A stretch of 36,756 nucleotides of DNA from Bacteroidales bacterium (GTDB lineage Bacteria > Bacteroidota > Bacteroidia > Bacteroidales > PXBB01). This document shows positions 16,846-24,742 of this stretch, one piece after another. The position numbers and the translations under genes were made by a program. The notes under the pieces are model-generated. The model saw only the letters and a program-made list of their open reading frames with translations, did not search any database and was not told where the DNA came from. Positions within the stretch are counted from its first letter, which is position 1. Every line of letters begins with the position of its first letter. The DNA lies in contig JAQVVM010000047.1 in NCBI GenBank assembly GCA_028698995.1, forward strand, positions 1-36,756, given 5' to 3'.

Positions 16846-16862
16846 CAAATAAAAATGATTTT

Positions 16863-18311
16863 ATGGGAAGTATAAGTCTTATTCCAACAGAAAAAATAGT
16901 AGAACGCTTACGTTATGAAAATCCTTGGTGGATTAACAAACAAATACCTGAAGTCTACAGCAAAATGGCCAAGCGACTATATTTTAGTTTGTTTTATCCC
17001 TTTATAACTGAAAAAAACGTAAAAAGAGCTTTGGTTCTTATGGGACCAAGACGTGTTGGGAAAACTGTAATGTTATTTCACAGTATACAACAATTATTGA
17101 CTGAAAATGTAAATCCGCAAAAAATATTTTTCATAGGCATAGACAACCCAATTTATGTGCACTTAAGTTTAGAAGACATCTTAAATCTGTGCAAACAATC
17201 ACTCAATCAAGAAAATCTAAAAGATTGCTATGTTTTTTTTGACGAAATACAATACCTAAAAGATTGGGAACGCCACCTTAAAGTACTAGTTGACTCCTAT
17301 CCTGAAACGAAATTTATTGTATCAGGTTCAGCTGCTGCTGCATTAAAATGGCACAGTACGGAAAGCGGGGCAGGCAGATTTACAGATTTTATGTTGCCAC
17401 CACTTACATTTCAGGAGTACATTCATCTTAAAGAGATGAACCATTTAATGTACAATGGAAAAATAAGCTACGGAGAGAATCAAATTTCATATTGTCTTAC
17501 ACACGACATAAAAGTTCTAAATAAAGAGTTCGTACATTACTTAAACTTTGGTGGTTACCCGGAAGTTGTTTTAAGTGAAAAGATACAAAGCGATATGGGA
17601 CGATATGTAAAAAACGATATTGTTGATAAAGTATTGCTAAGAGATTTGCCAAGTTTATATGGCATAAAAGACGTGCAAGAGTTAAACCGATTTTTTACTT
17701 ATATCGCTTACAACACGGGAAATGAATTTTCTTATGAAACGATGAGTAAAGAAAGTGGTATACAAAAAGACACTTTGAAAAAATACTTAGAATATTTAGA
17801 AGCTGCATTCCTAATCAAAGTATTAAATAAGGTTGACGTAACGGCAAAACGATTAAAACGAATAACCAGCTTCAAAGTGTATTTGACTAATCCTTCATTG
17901 CGGACAGCCTTATTTTCACCCATCAGTGAAACGGACAATGAAATGGGGAATATGGTGGAAACAGCGGTATTATCACAATGGATGCACAGAGAAAAATTAA
18001 ATTTAACCTATGCCCGATGGAAAGAAGGGAGAAATGAGGGTGAAGTAGACTTAGTATTGGTTGATGATAAAATATATAAACCTCAATGGGGTGTTGAAAT
18101 AAAATGGAGTAATCGATATTTTGAAAAACCAAACGAATTAAAAAGTTTAATTCATTTTTGTAAGAGCAACAATTTTCAAAATGCTTTGGTAACATCAATA
18201 GACCAGCTAGGAATAAAGCAAATAGAAGGGTTATTATTTTCATTTTTACCAGCTTCGATATATAGCTACAATATTGGCGACATAACATTGAAAATGAAGA
18301 ATCAAATTTAG
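16863..18311 (+). CDS. AAA+ ATPase with C-terminal DUF4143 domain
   Basis: The 482-residue protein has Walker A GPRRVGKT in ALVLMGPRRVGKTVMLFHS, Walker B in CYVFFDEIQYLKDWERHLKV and a sensor-like KFIVSGSAAAAL, the order of the predicted COG1373 ATPases. A middle winged-helix region (SKESGIQKDTLKKYLEYLEA) leads to DUF4143. Near the end GEVDLVLVDDKIYKPQWGVE followed by IKWS gives an Asp ... Glu-x-Lys arrangement like a PD-(D/E)xK fold, as is usual for DUF4143. Function of the family is poorly known; members are scattered in accessory regions. It stands alone between repeat-rich DNA and folA, so it looks like a separate one-gene cassette. Involvement in defence is inferred only from location. 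Confidence 0.88.
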   Translation: MGSISLIPTEKIVERLRYENPWWINKQIPEVYSKMAKRLYFSLFYPFITEKNVKRALVLMGPRRVGKTVMLFHSIQQLLTENVNPQKIFFIGIDNPIYVHLSLEDILNLCKQSLNQENLKDCYVFFDEIQYLKDWERHLKVLVDSYPETKFIVSGSAAAALKWHSTESGAGRFTDFMLPPLTFQEYIHLKEMNHLMYNGKISYGENQISYCLTHDIKVLNKEFVHYLNFGGYPEVVLSEKIQSDMGRYVKNDIVDKVLLRDLPSLYGIKDVQELNRFFTYIAYNTGNEFSYETMSKESGIQKDTLKKYLEYLEAAFLIKVLNKVDVTAKRLKRITSFKVYLTNPSLRTALFSPISETDNEMGNMVETAVLSQWMHREKLNLTYARWKEGRNEGEVDLVLVDDKIYKPQWGVEIKWSNRYFEKPNELKSLIHFCKSNNFQNALVTSIDQLGIKQIEGLLFSFLPASIYSYNIGDITLKMKNQI

Positions 18312-18478
18312 AATATGAAAACAACGAACGCACAACACGCGGAATAAAAAATTGCAGGGACAGGCAATTAAGATGTATCGCCATTTTCAGATAATGTTCG
18401 AGAAATAAAATGCAACCTCTTTTGCTTGTGTTCCAATAGAATGTTAGCATTAAGAATGGGAATTTACTTTTATAAGAT

Positions 18479-18508
18479 TTGCACAATACCAAAAACATCT
18501 TAATTTTG
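18479..18508 (+). promoter_or_regulatory. folA-DUF502 promoter
   Basis: TTG at 18479-18481 and TAATTTTG at 18501-18508 are separated by exactly 19 bases, the best consensus Bacteroidota promoter in the window. The ATG of folA is 33 bases after the -7 box. Confidence 0.65.
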
Positions 18509-18541
18509 CATTGTAAAGTTGAATAAATACCATTTTCATAG

Positions 18542-19039
18542 ATGAAGTTATCAATCATTGTGGCTATAGCCAACAAGAGTGTCATAGGAAAGGACAATCG
18601 GTTAATCTGGCACTTGCCGGCAGATTTAAGGTATTTTAAAAACCTGACAATGGGTTATCCGATAATCATGGGACGCAAAACGTATGAATCTATTGGCAGG
18701 CCATTGCCGGGAAGGACCTCTGTTATCATTACACATAATATGAATTTCCATGCTGAGGGATGTATCATTGTTCATTCGCTTGAAGAAGCCATAAAACAGG
18801 TTGCTGCTTTTGAAGAGGCTTTTATAATAGGTGGTGCACAAATTTATGCACAAGCTTTACCCATTGCAGATAAACTGTATTTAACAAGAGTGTTTCACAC
18901 TTTTGACGGAGACACCTTTTTTCCTGAAATTATGGAAAAGGAATGGCAATTAATTGAGGAAACACAAATGAATGCTGATGAGAAAAACAATTACCCCTTT
19001 GCTTTTATGGTATATGAACGCGTAAAAACAAATCAATAA
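18542..19039 (+). CDS. folA: Dihydrofolate reductase
   Basis: The 165-residue enzyme reduces dihydrofolate to tetrahydrofolate with NADPH, needed for thymidylate and purine synthesis. Visible family blocks are SIIVAIANKSVIGKDNRLIW at the N-terminus, HLPADLRYFK with the catalytic acidic residue, GYPIIMGRKTYESIGRPLPG for NADPH binding and AFIIGGAQIYAQAL in the C-terminal half. Length is normal. It has the strongest consensus promoter in the window directly upstream and is followed 9 bp later by a DUF502 gene, so both are likely co-transcribed. It marks the return from accessory DNA to core genes. Confidence 0.97.
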   Translation: MKLSIIVAIANKSVIGKDNRLIWHLPADLRYFKNLTMGYPIIMGRKTYESIGRPLPGRTSVIITHNMNFHAEGCIIVHSLEEAIKQVAAFEEAFIIGGAQIYAQALPIADKLYLTRVFHTFDGDTFFPEIMEKEWQLIEETQMNADEKNNYPFAFMVYERVKTNQ

Positions 19040-19048
19040 AACCGAATT

Positions 19049-19702
19049 ATGAAAAATGACATGCCTGAAATAAAAAGAGACATTAAACGCCTTTTAAGAA
19101 AAATCCTTACTTTTTTCTTGCAGGGTCTATTGTATGTAGGACCTGTTTTTGTCATCTTGTTCCTTGTTTATAAGTTTTTTATCCTCATTGACGGCTTATT
19201 GCCTTTTAATGTGCCGGGACTCGGATTCCTTGTAATTTTTGCTTTTATCACACTGGCTGGTTACCTCGGAAATACCATTATTGTACGGCCTATTTATAAA
19301 TATCTGAAAAAGCTGCTTGCCCGTGTCCCACTGCTAAAAACCATATATGATTCTATAACAGAACTATTGTCGGCTTTTGTGGGAAACAAAAAGAAATTTA
19401 ATGCCCCTGTAATGGTTAAAATGAATATTGAATCAGAAGTTTACAAACTCGGCTTCCTGACTCAGGATGACTTATCCACTCTTAAAGTCAGGAAAGGCCT
19501 CGTAGCTGTATACCTACCCCATTCTTATAATTTTTCCGGCAATATGTTTATTGTTCCTATTGAGAATGTTACCCCTCTGGATTTACCCTCATCTGACGTC
19601 ATGAAATTTATTGTTTCGGGAGGTGTTGTGGATATTAATTTATTGGGAAAATCAGAAAAGGAGCCAGATGAAGACCCTCGTACCGAACAACAGGCGAAGT
19701 AA
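19049..19702 (+). CDS. DUF502 family inner-membrane protein
   Basis: The 217-residue protein has a basic N-terminus, then two membrane segments (about residues 25-50, FFLQGLLYVGPVFVILFLVY, and 58-78, GLGFLVIFAFITLAGYLGNT), an amphipathic region ARVPLLKTIYDSITELLSAF and a cytoplasmic or periplasmic beta-rich tail with RKGLVAVYLPHSYNFSGNMF. This order is the DUF502 signature. Its function is not established. The acidic end (KEPDEDPRTEQQAK) is variable. It starts 9 bases after folA and ends 32 bases before the convergent transporter gene. Confidence 0.9.
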   Translation: MKNDMPEIKRDIKRLLRKILTFFLQGLLYVGPVFVILFLVYKFFILIDGLLPFNVPGLGFLVIFAFITLAGYLGNTIIVRPIYKYLKKLLARVPLLKTIYDSITELLSAFVGNKKKFNAPVMVKMNIESEVYKLGFLTQDDLSTLKVRKGLVAVYLPHSYNFSGNMFIVPIENVTPLDLPSSDVMKFIVSGGVVDINLLGKSEKEPDEDPRTEQQAK

Positions 19703-19734
19703 ATCCCGTTGTTATTTATTTGAATTTTTCTTTA

Positions 19735-21213
19735 TCAATGAATATTAAAAATAATACCGCACCAAAAATACATCATCAGGGTAATAACGACTGCACCAAT
19801 CAAATTTAGGATTAAACCTGTTCGTGCCATTTGACCTACACTTATCCGAGAAGTCCCAAAAATAATGGCATTAGGAGGTGTTGCTACCGGCAGCATAAAA
19901 GCCATAGATGCCGACATTGTAGCCGGAATCATAAGTAAGAGCGGGTTAATATTTGAACTTATGGCAATACCTGCTAAAACAGGAAGTATCATTTCTGTAG
20001 TGGCTGTATTGGATGTTAACTCTGTTAGAAAGGTTATAATTATTGCAATGATAAAAATGATAATGATTGGATGAAATGAAGCAATCCCAATTAATTGATT
20101 ACCGAACCATAAAGAAAGTCCTGATTCCTTAAAACCGGTAGCCAGGGCAAACCCTCCCCCGAAAAGCAAGAGAATATGCCACGGTAGTTTTGATGCGGTA
20201 TCCCAGTCTAAAACCATTTTGCCTTTTTCTTTCTTTGATGGAATCAGAAATAAAATAACAGCCATCATAACAGCAACAGTTCCATCATTTATAAATTTGC
20301 TGGCCGGAAAAACATTTGACCATCCGGGTATTACAAAAAAACCAAAATTTAAGTCAATACGGAATAGCCATAACAGCGCGAGAAATGAAAAAGCCACGAA
20401 GACAATTTTTTCTTCAAAACTTGTCTGACCCATGGATTCCAGTTGAAATTTAAATGTGTTTTTGTCAATCGGTAACCACTCCCCTTTTTTAGGTCTGAAC
20501 ATTAAGTGAAGAAGAACCCATGTGAAGCCGAATAAAATGGCAGAAACCGGCAGTGCAAACATTATCCACATAGAAAAGGAGATTTCCTGTGCTTCAGGAA
20601 AATAGATATGAAATATTCTGACAAACGACAAGTTCGGAGGTGTTCCCACCAGTGTAGCCATCCCTCCTATCGAAGCACTGTAAGCAATTCCCAGCAACAA
20701 TCCTACGCTGTATTTTGCAGTGCTTTTATTATTCAAAGAATCGTCCAATTGGCTTATAATGGACATCGTTATCGGAATCATCATCATTACTGTGGCGGTA
20801 TTAGATATCCACATTGACAGAAAGAAGGAGGTAAACATAAAGCCGAGGAGTATCCTCGAAGGACTGACACCGGTAACACACAGAATATTAAGAGCAATGC
20901 GCTTGTGGAGATTCCATCTCTCCATGGCAAGAGCCACAAGAAAGCCTCCCATAAAGAGGAAAATCACATCATTAAAATAGGTTGATGAAACATCTTTCCC
21001 ATCCATGACACCAAAAAGGGGGAAAAGCACAACAGGTAAAAGCGAAGTTACTGCCAAAGGCACCGCTTCAGTTATCCACCAAACAGACATGAGTAAAGCC
21101 ACACAGAAAGTCATGGTAACTTTCGGATTTCCGGGTTCCAGATCGGCAAACAGAATAATACCCAATATCAGCAAAGGAGTTATGACAAAACTGATAATCT
21201 GCTTAATTTTCAT
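19735..21213 (-). CDS. SLC13/DASS family sodium-coupled anion (dicarboxylate) symporter
   Basis: The 492-residue polytopic membrane protein has about 11-12 hydrophobic segments and the paired motifs of the divalent anion:sodium symporter family: SNTATVMMMIPI in the first half and SNTATTEMILPVL in the second (the SNT sodium/substrate sites), with GTPPNLSFVRIF and ATPPNAIIFGTSRI after them. Relatives import succinate, malate, fumarate, citrate or sulfate; the substrate cannot be fixed here. The SMWWITEAVPL-type stretch (SVWWITEAVPLAVTSLLPV) is also characteristic. It is monocistronic and converges with the DUF502 gene; a -7 box lies 27 bases upstream of its ATG. Confidence 0.93.
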   Translation of the reverse strand: MKIKQIISFVITPLLILGIILFADLEPGNPKVTMTFCVALLMSVWWITEAVPLAVTSLLPVVLFPLFGVMDGKDVSSTYFNDVIFLFMGGFLVALAMERWNLHKRIALNILCVTGVSPSRILLGFMFTSFFLSMWISNTATVMMMIPITMSIISQLDDSLNNKSTAKYSVGLLLGIAYSASIGGMATLVGTPPNLSFVRIFHIYFPEAQEISFSMWIMFALPVSAILFGFTWVLLHLMFRPKKGEWLPIDKNTFKFQLESMGQTSFEEKIVFVAFSFLALLWLFRIDLNFGFFVIPGWSNVFPASKFINDGTVAVMMAVILFLIPSKKEKGKMVLDWDTASKLPWHILLLFGGGFALATGFKESGLSLWFGNQLIGIASFHPIIIIFIIAIIITFLTELTSNTATTEMILPVLAGIAISSNINPLLLMIPATMSASMAFMLPVATPPNAIIFGTSRISVGQMARTGLILNLIGAVVITLMMYFWCGIIFNIH

Positions 21214-21239
21214 TTATCCTTTAAAGATTTTAATTACAG

Positions 21240-21247
21240 CAAATTTA
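21240..21247 (-). promoter_or_regulatory. -7 box of the DASS symporter gene
   Basis: Read on the minus strand this is TAAATTTG, 26 bases before the ATG at 21211-21213. No consensus -33 TTG is seen. It lies about 40 bases from the divergent surE promoter box. Confidence 0.4.
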
Positions 21248-21284
21248 TAAAAAGTAATAATATGATTTTTCGGCAAAAAATTTA

Positions 21285-21292
21285 TATTTTTG
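21285..21292 (+). promoter_or_regulatory. -7 box of the surE-lpxB operon
   Basis: TATTTTTG matches TAnnTTTG, 34 bases before the surE ATG. AAGGAAGGG (21309-21317) gives a Shine-Dalgarno-like site between it and the gene. Confidence 0.45.
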
Positions 21293-21326
21293 TAGAATTG
21301 ATAATAAAAGGAAGGGTTACAATCAG

Positions 21327-22097
21327 ATGGGAAAACCATTAATACTGATAACAAACGATGATGGCTTTAATGCACCCGGCATAAAAAATCTAACCGAATT
21401 TGTAAGAGATTTAGGGGATATTTGTATTGTCGCACCGGAGCGTCCACAGTCAGCCATGGGTCATGCCGTTACAATTTCTTCACCGCTCAGGTTAAAAAAA
21501 CTGACCGAATCAGAATCTTTTACGGAATATACATGCAGCGGTACACCTGCAGATGCTGTTAAACTGGCTCTCGACAAAGTCGTACCACGAAGACCCGACA
21601 TCATTCTTTCAGGTATTAATCACGGTGCCAATTCATCGGTTAACGTTATCTATTCAGGAACAATGAGTGCTGCTATAGAGGGCTCTATGAGTGGTATAAC
21701 AGCCATAGGGTTTTCACTGCTCAACTTTTCCCATGATGCAAATTTTCTGCCTGCACGAAAATATATACGTTCCATTGTTTTGAGCACCTTAAATTCTGTT
21801 GAATTGTCAGGTAAATGTTTAAATGTAAACATTCCTGATGTGAGAGAAGATGAAATTAGGGGTATTAAAATATGCCGACAAGCCAAAGCTAATTGGGAAG
21901 AAGAGTTTGATGAAAGACTTGACCCCCACAATAACAAATATTATTGGCTGAAAGGAGTTTTTAAAAATAAAGACAACGGTAAAGATACAGACGAGTATGC
22001 CCTCTCTCAGAACTACATAAGCATAGTCCCTATCACTATAGATTTTACGGAACACAGCACAAAAGAAATATTAAATACCATCAATTTCAATGTTTAA
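21327..22097 (+). CDS. surE: 5'/3'-nucleotidase SurE
   Basis: The 256-residue metal-dependent phosphatase removes phosphate from nucleoside monophosphates. The N-terminal LILITNDDGFNAPGIKNL carries the double-Asp metal site (NDDG), IVAPERPQSAMGHAVTI follows, and ILSGINHGANSSVNVIYSGT contains the SGxNxGxN and YSGT metal/phosphate motifs. Length is normal for SurE. Its end overlaps the small membrane protein gene by 8 bases, and lpxB follows directly, an order common in Bacteroidota. The preceding AAGGAAGGG supports the start. Confidence 0.96.
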   Translation: MGKPLILITNDDGFNAPGIKNLTEFVRDLGDICIVAPERPQSAMGHAVTISSPLRLKKLTESESFTEYTCSGTPADAVKLALDKVVPRRPDIILSGINHGANSSVNVIYSGTMSAAIEGSMSGITAIGFSLLNFSHDANFLPARKYIRSIVLSTLNSVELSGKCLNVNIPDVREDEIRGIKICRQAKANWEEEFDERLDPHNNKYYWLKGVFKNKDNGKDTDEYALSQNYISIVPITIDFTEHSTKEILNTINFNV

Positions 22098-22356
22098 AAA
22101 AGATTACTTTTTCGTTGGTGTTGTTTTAGGAGCCTTATTACCACTTATAATATCGGTTATTATAAATGTTGTATATAAAATGCTGCTTGACAAAACAGAT
22201 TTTGACATTATGACTTCAAAACCAGCATTAATGGGATGCCTCATTCTTAATATTCTTTTGTTCAGGGTTTTTATGGTTAATCTTAAGAAATATACCATGG
22301 CTAAAGGATTACTTTTAGCGACACTGATATTTGCATTTTTAATTTTAATGAAATAA
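22090..22356 (+). CDS. Small membrane protein between surE and lpxB
   Basis: The 88-residue protein has three hydrophobic segments: VGVVLGALLPLIISVIINVV (about 9-28), ALMGCLILNILLFRVFMV (about 46-63) and GLLLATLIFAFLILM (about 73-87). No catalytic motif is visible. Its start overlaps surE by 8 bases and its stop is one base before lpxB, so it is translationally coupled to both. The same small membrane gene in this position is common in Bacteroidota. A link with lipid A or envelope functions is inferred only from position. Confidence 0.85.
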   Translation: MFKKDYFFVGVVLGALLPLIISVIINVVYKMLLDKTDFDIMTSKPALMGCLILNILLFRVFMVNLKKYTMAKGLLLATLIFAFLILMK

Positions 22357-22357
22357 A

Positions 22358-23464
22358 ATGCGTTATTATATTATTGCAGGCGAAGCCTCCGGTGATCTTC
22401 ATGCTTCAAACCTGATGAAGCAGTTAAAAATTAAAGATGCACTTGCAGATTTCAGATGTTGGGGAGGCGACTTGATGAAAGCACAAGGTGCTTTTCTTGT
22501 TAAACATTACAAAGATCTTGCTTTTATGGGTTTTTTGGAGGTGATAACCAACATCAGAACAATTTATAATAACCTCAAACTTTGTGAACAGGACCTATTA
22601 ACCTATAAACCCGATGCACTCATACTTGTTGATTATCCCGGGTTTAACCTGCGTATGGCAAAATTTGCAAAGTCCGAAGGGATTAAAGTATTTTATTATA
22701 TCTCTCCTCAGGTTTGGGCATGGAAAAAGTCAAGGGTGCATCTTATTAAAAAAGTTGTGGACAAAATGCTGGTTATACTTCCTTTTGAGAAAGAATTTTA
22801 TGCACAATTCAACTACATGGTTGAATTTGTTGGGCACCCCTTATTGGACGCAATAAACAGCGATTATTTACGGGACAAAGTTGAACCGGCGATTACCTCC
22901 GAAAAACCAATCATAGCGCTATTACCCGGCAGCAGAAAACAGGAAATAGAAAAGATGTTGCCAAAAATGCTGACTGTAAGACATAAATTCCCCGAATATA
23001 ATTTTGTGGTATGCGGTGTAAAATCAATTGATGTTGAAATTTACAATAAAATTATTAATAAGCAGGATGTTACAATTGTTTATAACAATACCTACAACAT
23101 ACTTCGTAGTGCATTTGCCGCTCTGGTTACATCGGGTACAGCAACACTCGAAACAGCTCTTTTTAAAGTACCGCAAGTGGTTTGTTATGATGCCAATTAC
23201 ATTTCGTATATTATTGCAAAAAACCTTATTCAACTTAAGTTTATATCTCTTGTAAACCTCATTATGGATAAAAAAGTTGTTACGGAGCTTATTCAGAATG
23301 ACTTAAACGAGGAAAATCTCATTGCCGAATTAAACCTCATAACCCGAGATACAAAAAACAGGGAAAGAGTTATGGAAGACTACTCAATACTTCAGACCAA
23401 ACTTGGAGGCATGGGTGCATCCGAAAGAGCAGCAGGTATTATACATAACAATCTGCTTCCTTAA
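22358..23464 (+). CDS. lpxB: Lipid-A-disaccharide synthase
   Basis: LpxB (GT19) joins UDP-2,3-diacylglucosamine and lipid X to form the lipid A disaccharide at the inner membrane. The 368-residue protein has the N-terminal GEASGDLHASNLMKQL signature, DYPGFNLRMAKFAK, PQVWAWKKSRVHLIKK and the donor-side motif LLPGSRKQEIEKMLP, followed by SGTATLETALF. Length is normal. It shows that the organism makes lipid A, so it has a Gram-negative outer membrane. It ends 2 bases before a small palindromic repeat. Confidence 0.97.
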   Translation: MRYYIIAGEASGDLHASNLMKQLKIKDALADFRCWGGDLMKAQGAFLVKHYKDLAFMGFLEVITNIRTIYNNLKLCEQDLLTYKPDALILVDYPGFNLRMAKFAKSEGIKVFYYISPQVWAWKKSRVHLIKKVVDKMLVILPFEKEFYAQFNYMVEFVGHPLLDAINSDYLRDKVEPAITSEKPIIALLPGSRKQEIEKMLPKMLTVRHKFPEYNFVVCGVKSIDVEIYNKIINKQDVTIVYNNTYNILRSAFAALVTSGTATLETALFKVPQVVCYDANYISYIIAKNLIQLKFISLVNLIMDKKVVTELIQNDLNEENLIAELNLITRDTKNRERVMEDYSILQTKLGGMGASERAAGIIHNNLLP

Positions 23465-23468
23465 ATAG

Positions 23469-23503
23469 AGTCTGCTTTTCCAATAGTTCAGATCAGCAGA
23501 CCC
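23469..23503. repeat. REP-like palindromic repeat, copy 1
   Basis: AGTCTGCTTTTCCAATAG followed by TTCAGATCAGCAGACCC forms a stem (GTCTGCT at 23470-23476 with AGCAGAC at 23495-23501). Nearly the same sequence occurs at 28673-28710 inside the 3' end of mutY. It may act as a transcription terminator or be a short mobile palindrome. Confidence 0.6.
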
Positions 23504-23573
23504 TAAATATACCTGAATTTTCACTTTTCATTTACCGTTGTTTAACAACTCAGAATTGACATTAAAATATTTG

Positions 23574-23581
23574 TAATTTTG
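23574..23581 (+). promoter_or_regulatory. -7 box of the FabH-like gene
   Basis: TAATTTTG lies 14 bases before the ATG at 23596. A TTG at 23556-23558 is 15 bases upstream, closer than consensus. The short leader suggests few or no ribosome binding signals. Confidence 0.4.
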
Positions 23582-23595
23582 CAAAAAACTTAACA

Positions 23596-24708
23596 ATGCC
23601 TATATCTGTCAAAATTACAGGAACAGGACACTTTTTACCGGGTAAACCAATACCCTTTGGTGAAGTTGACAGTTATTTGGGTTCTATTGAGGGTGCACCA
23701 CCCAAAACGGATAAATGGTTCAGGCGGATAAAACCCCTCATGTCCGAAATGCTTGACATCGATTTTTATCATTTTGCCATCGATTCAGAAACAGGTGGAT
23801 TTACTGAAGATAATGTGAGCATGTCGGTGAAGGCTGCACTCAAAGCCCTTGAAAAAGCAAAATTAAAAGCTTCGGATATTGATTTTATTGCATACGGCAG
23901 TGCACATCAACACCAGATGCCAACTGCAAGTGTTAGGATTCAGGAAGCACTTGGGATTGAACATTGTGCCGAGATATCCATACATGCCAATTGTACGTCA
24001 GCGTATAAAGCACTGATGGTTGCTTTCGATGGTATCAGGTTGGGCAGGTATAAAAAAGCACTTGTATTGTCTTCGGGGATGTCTTCTTCGGAACTGAGAA
24101 GCAGCTATTATAACATGGCCCTTGTTAGAAAAGAGGAGCTTTTTCTAAGGTACTTTTTAAGCGATGGTGCAGGTGCCCTTATTCTTGAAGCAGACGTAAG
24201 CAATCAGAAATCAGGGCTTTACCTCGAGCATTGCCACAATGAGTCAATCGGAGGAAAGAAACCATCAGCCATGGGCAATAAAAGACCCGCCTATTATCTT
24301 AATCCGAAATATGAATACGACCACGGCCTTCATCATCTGGCACAGATGTTCAATGAGGATTTAAGTCTTCATTTCAATGAGGCTGACGGTTCCGTCTTTA
24401 TAAAAGGGCTTAAACGCATGTTGGTTGATTACCCTATTGAGCTGAACCGGATTAAATATTTTCAGGTTAATTTCCCTTCAAAGCACATCTCAGAAATGAT
24501 TATGGATGAATGCGAAGGTATGGGCATCGGTCGGCATACACTTTATACCAAGCTGCAAACTATGGGATACACAGGCCCACCTATGGTATTTATGTGTCTT
24601 GATAAAATTATGAATGAGGAAGCTTTCAATAAGGGAGACATACTGATAAGTTTTGTTACCGAAGTCAGTAAATTCATGCAAGCAGGGTTCATTTGCAGAT
24701 ATTACTAA
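23596..24708 (+). CDS. FabH-like 3-oxoacyl-ACP synthase III homologue with altered catalytic residues
   Basis: The 370-residue thiolase-fold protein follows the FabH plan: ITGTGHFLPGKPI at the N-terminus, DIDFIAYGSAHQHQMP, and the nucleophile in SIHANCTSAYKAL (Cys133). In FabH the second half has HQAN with a catalytic His and a GNTSAAS with a catalytic Asn. Here these positions read YFQVN (Phe289 in place of His) and MGYTGPPM (Tyr325 in place of Asn). So the acyl-binding Cys remains but the decarboxylation residues appear lost. Length and layout resemble DarB-like and other specialised KAS III enzymes. It is monocistronic and has its own promoter. Likely role is acyl transfer or condensation without the classical malonyl decarboxylation, or a different acceptor; this is inference. 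Confidence 0.85.
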   Translation: MPISVKITGTGHFLPGKPIPFGEVDSYLGSIEGAPPKTDKWFRRIKPLMSEMLDIDFYHFAIDSETGGFTEDNVSMSVKAALKALEKAKLKASDIDFIAYGSAHQHQMPTASVRIQEALGIEHCAEISIHANCTSAYKALMVAFDGIRLGRYKKALVLSSGMSSSELRSSYYNMALVRKEELFLRYFLSDGAGALILEADVSNQKSGLYLEHCHNESIGGKKPSAMGNKRPAYYLNPKYEYDHGLHHLAQMFNEDLSLHFNEADGSVFIKGLKRMLVDYPIELNRIKYFQVNFPSKHISEMIMDECEGMGIGRHTLYTKLQTMGYTGPPMVFMCLDKIMNEEAFNKGDILISFVTEVSKFMQAGFICRYY

Positions 24709-24742
24709 AAGTCAAGATCAAAAGACAGCTTTTTAAAACAAA

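Larger units (their letters stand above)
16159..16862. other. 704-bp non-coding region with several inverted repeats
   Basis: This gap holds the right copy of the hairpin repeat (16190-16290), a hairpin at 16322-16392, an attC-like imperfect inverted repeat at 16569-16706 with an internal promoter, and a second promoter box at 16838-16845. A 67-codon minus-strand frame at 16402-16605 has no recognisable domain and overlaps one arm of the attC-like repeat; I do not call it a gene. The region looks like a junction between two accessory cassettes. Confidence 0.55.

Noticed and set aside
19703-19734. Terminator between the convergent DUF502 and transporter genes
   Set aside because: No stem of useful length is visible in these 32 bases; only T-rich DNA.
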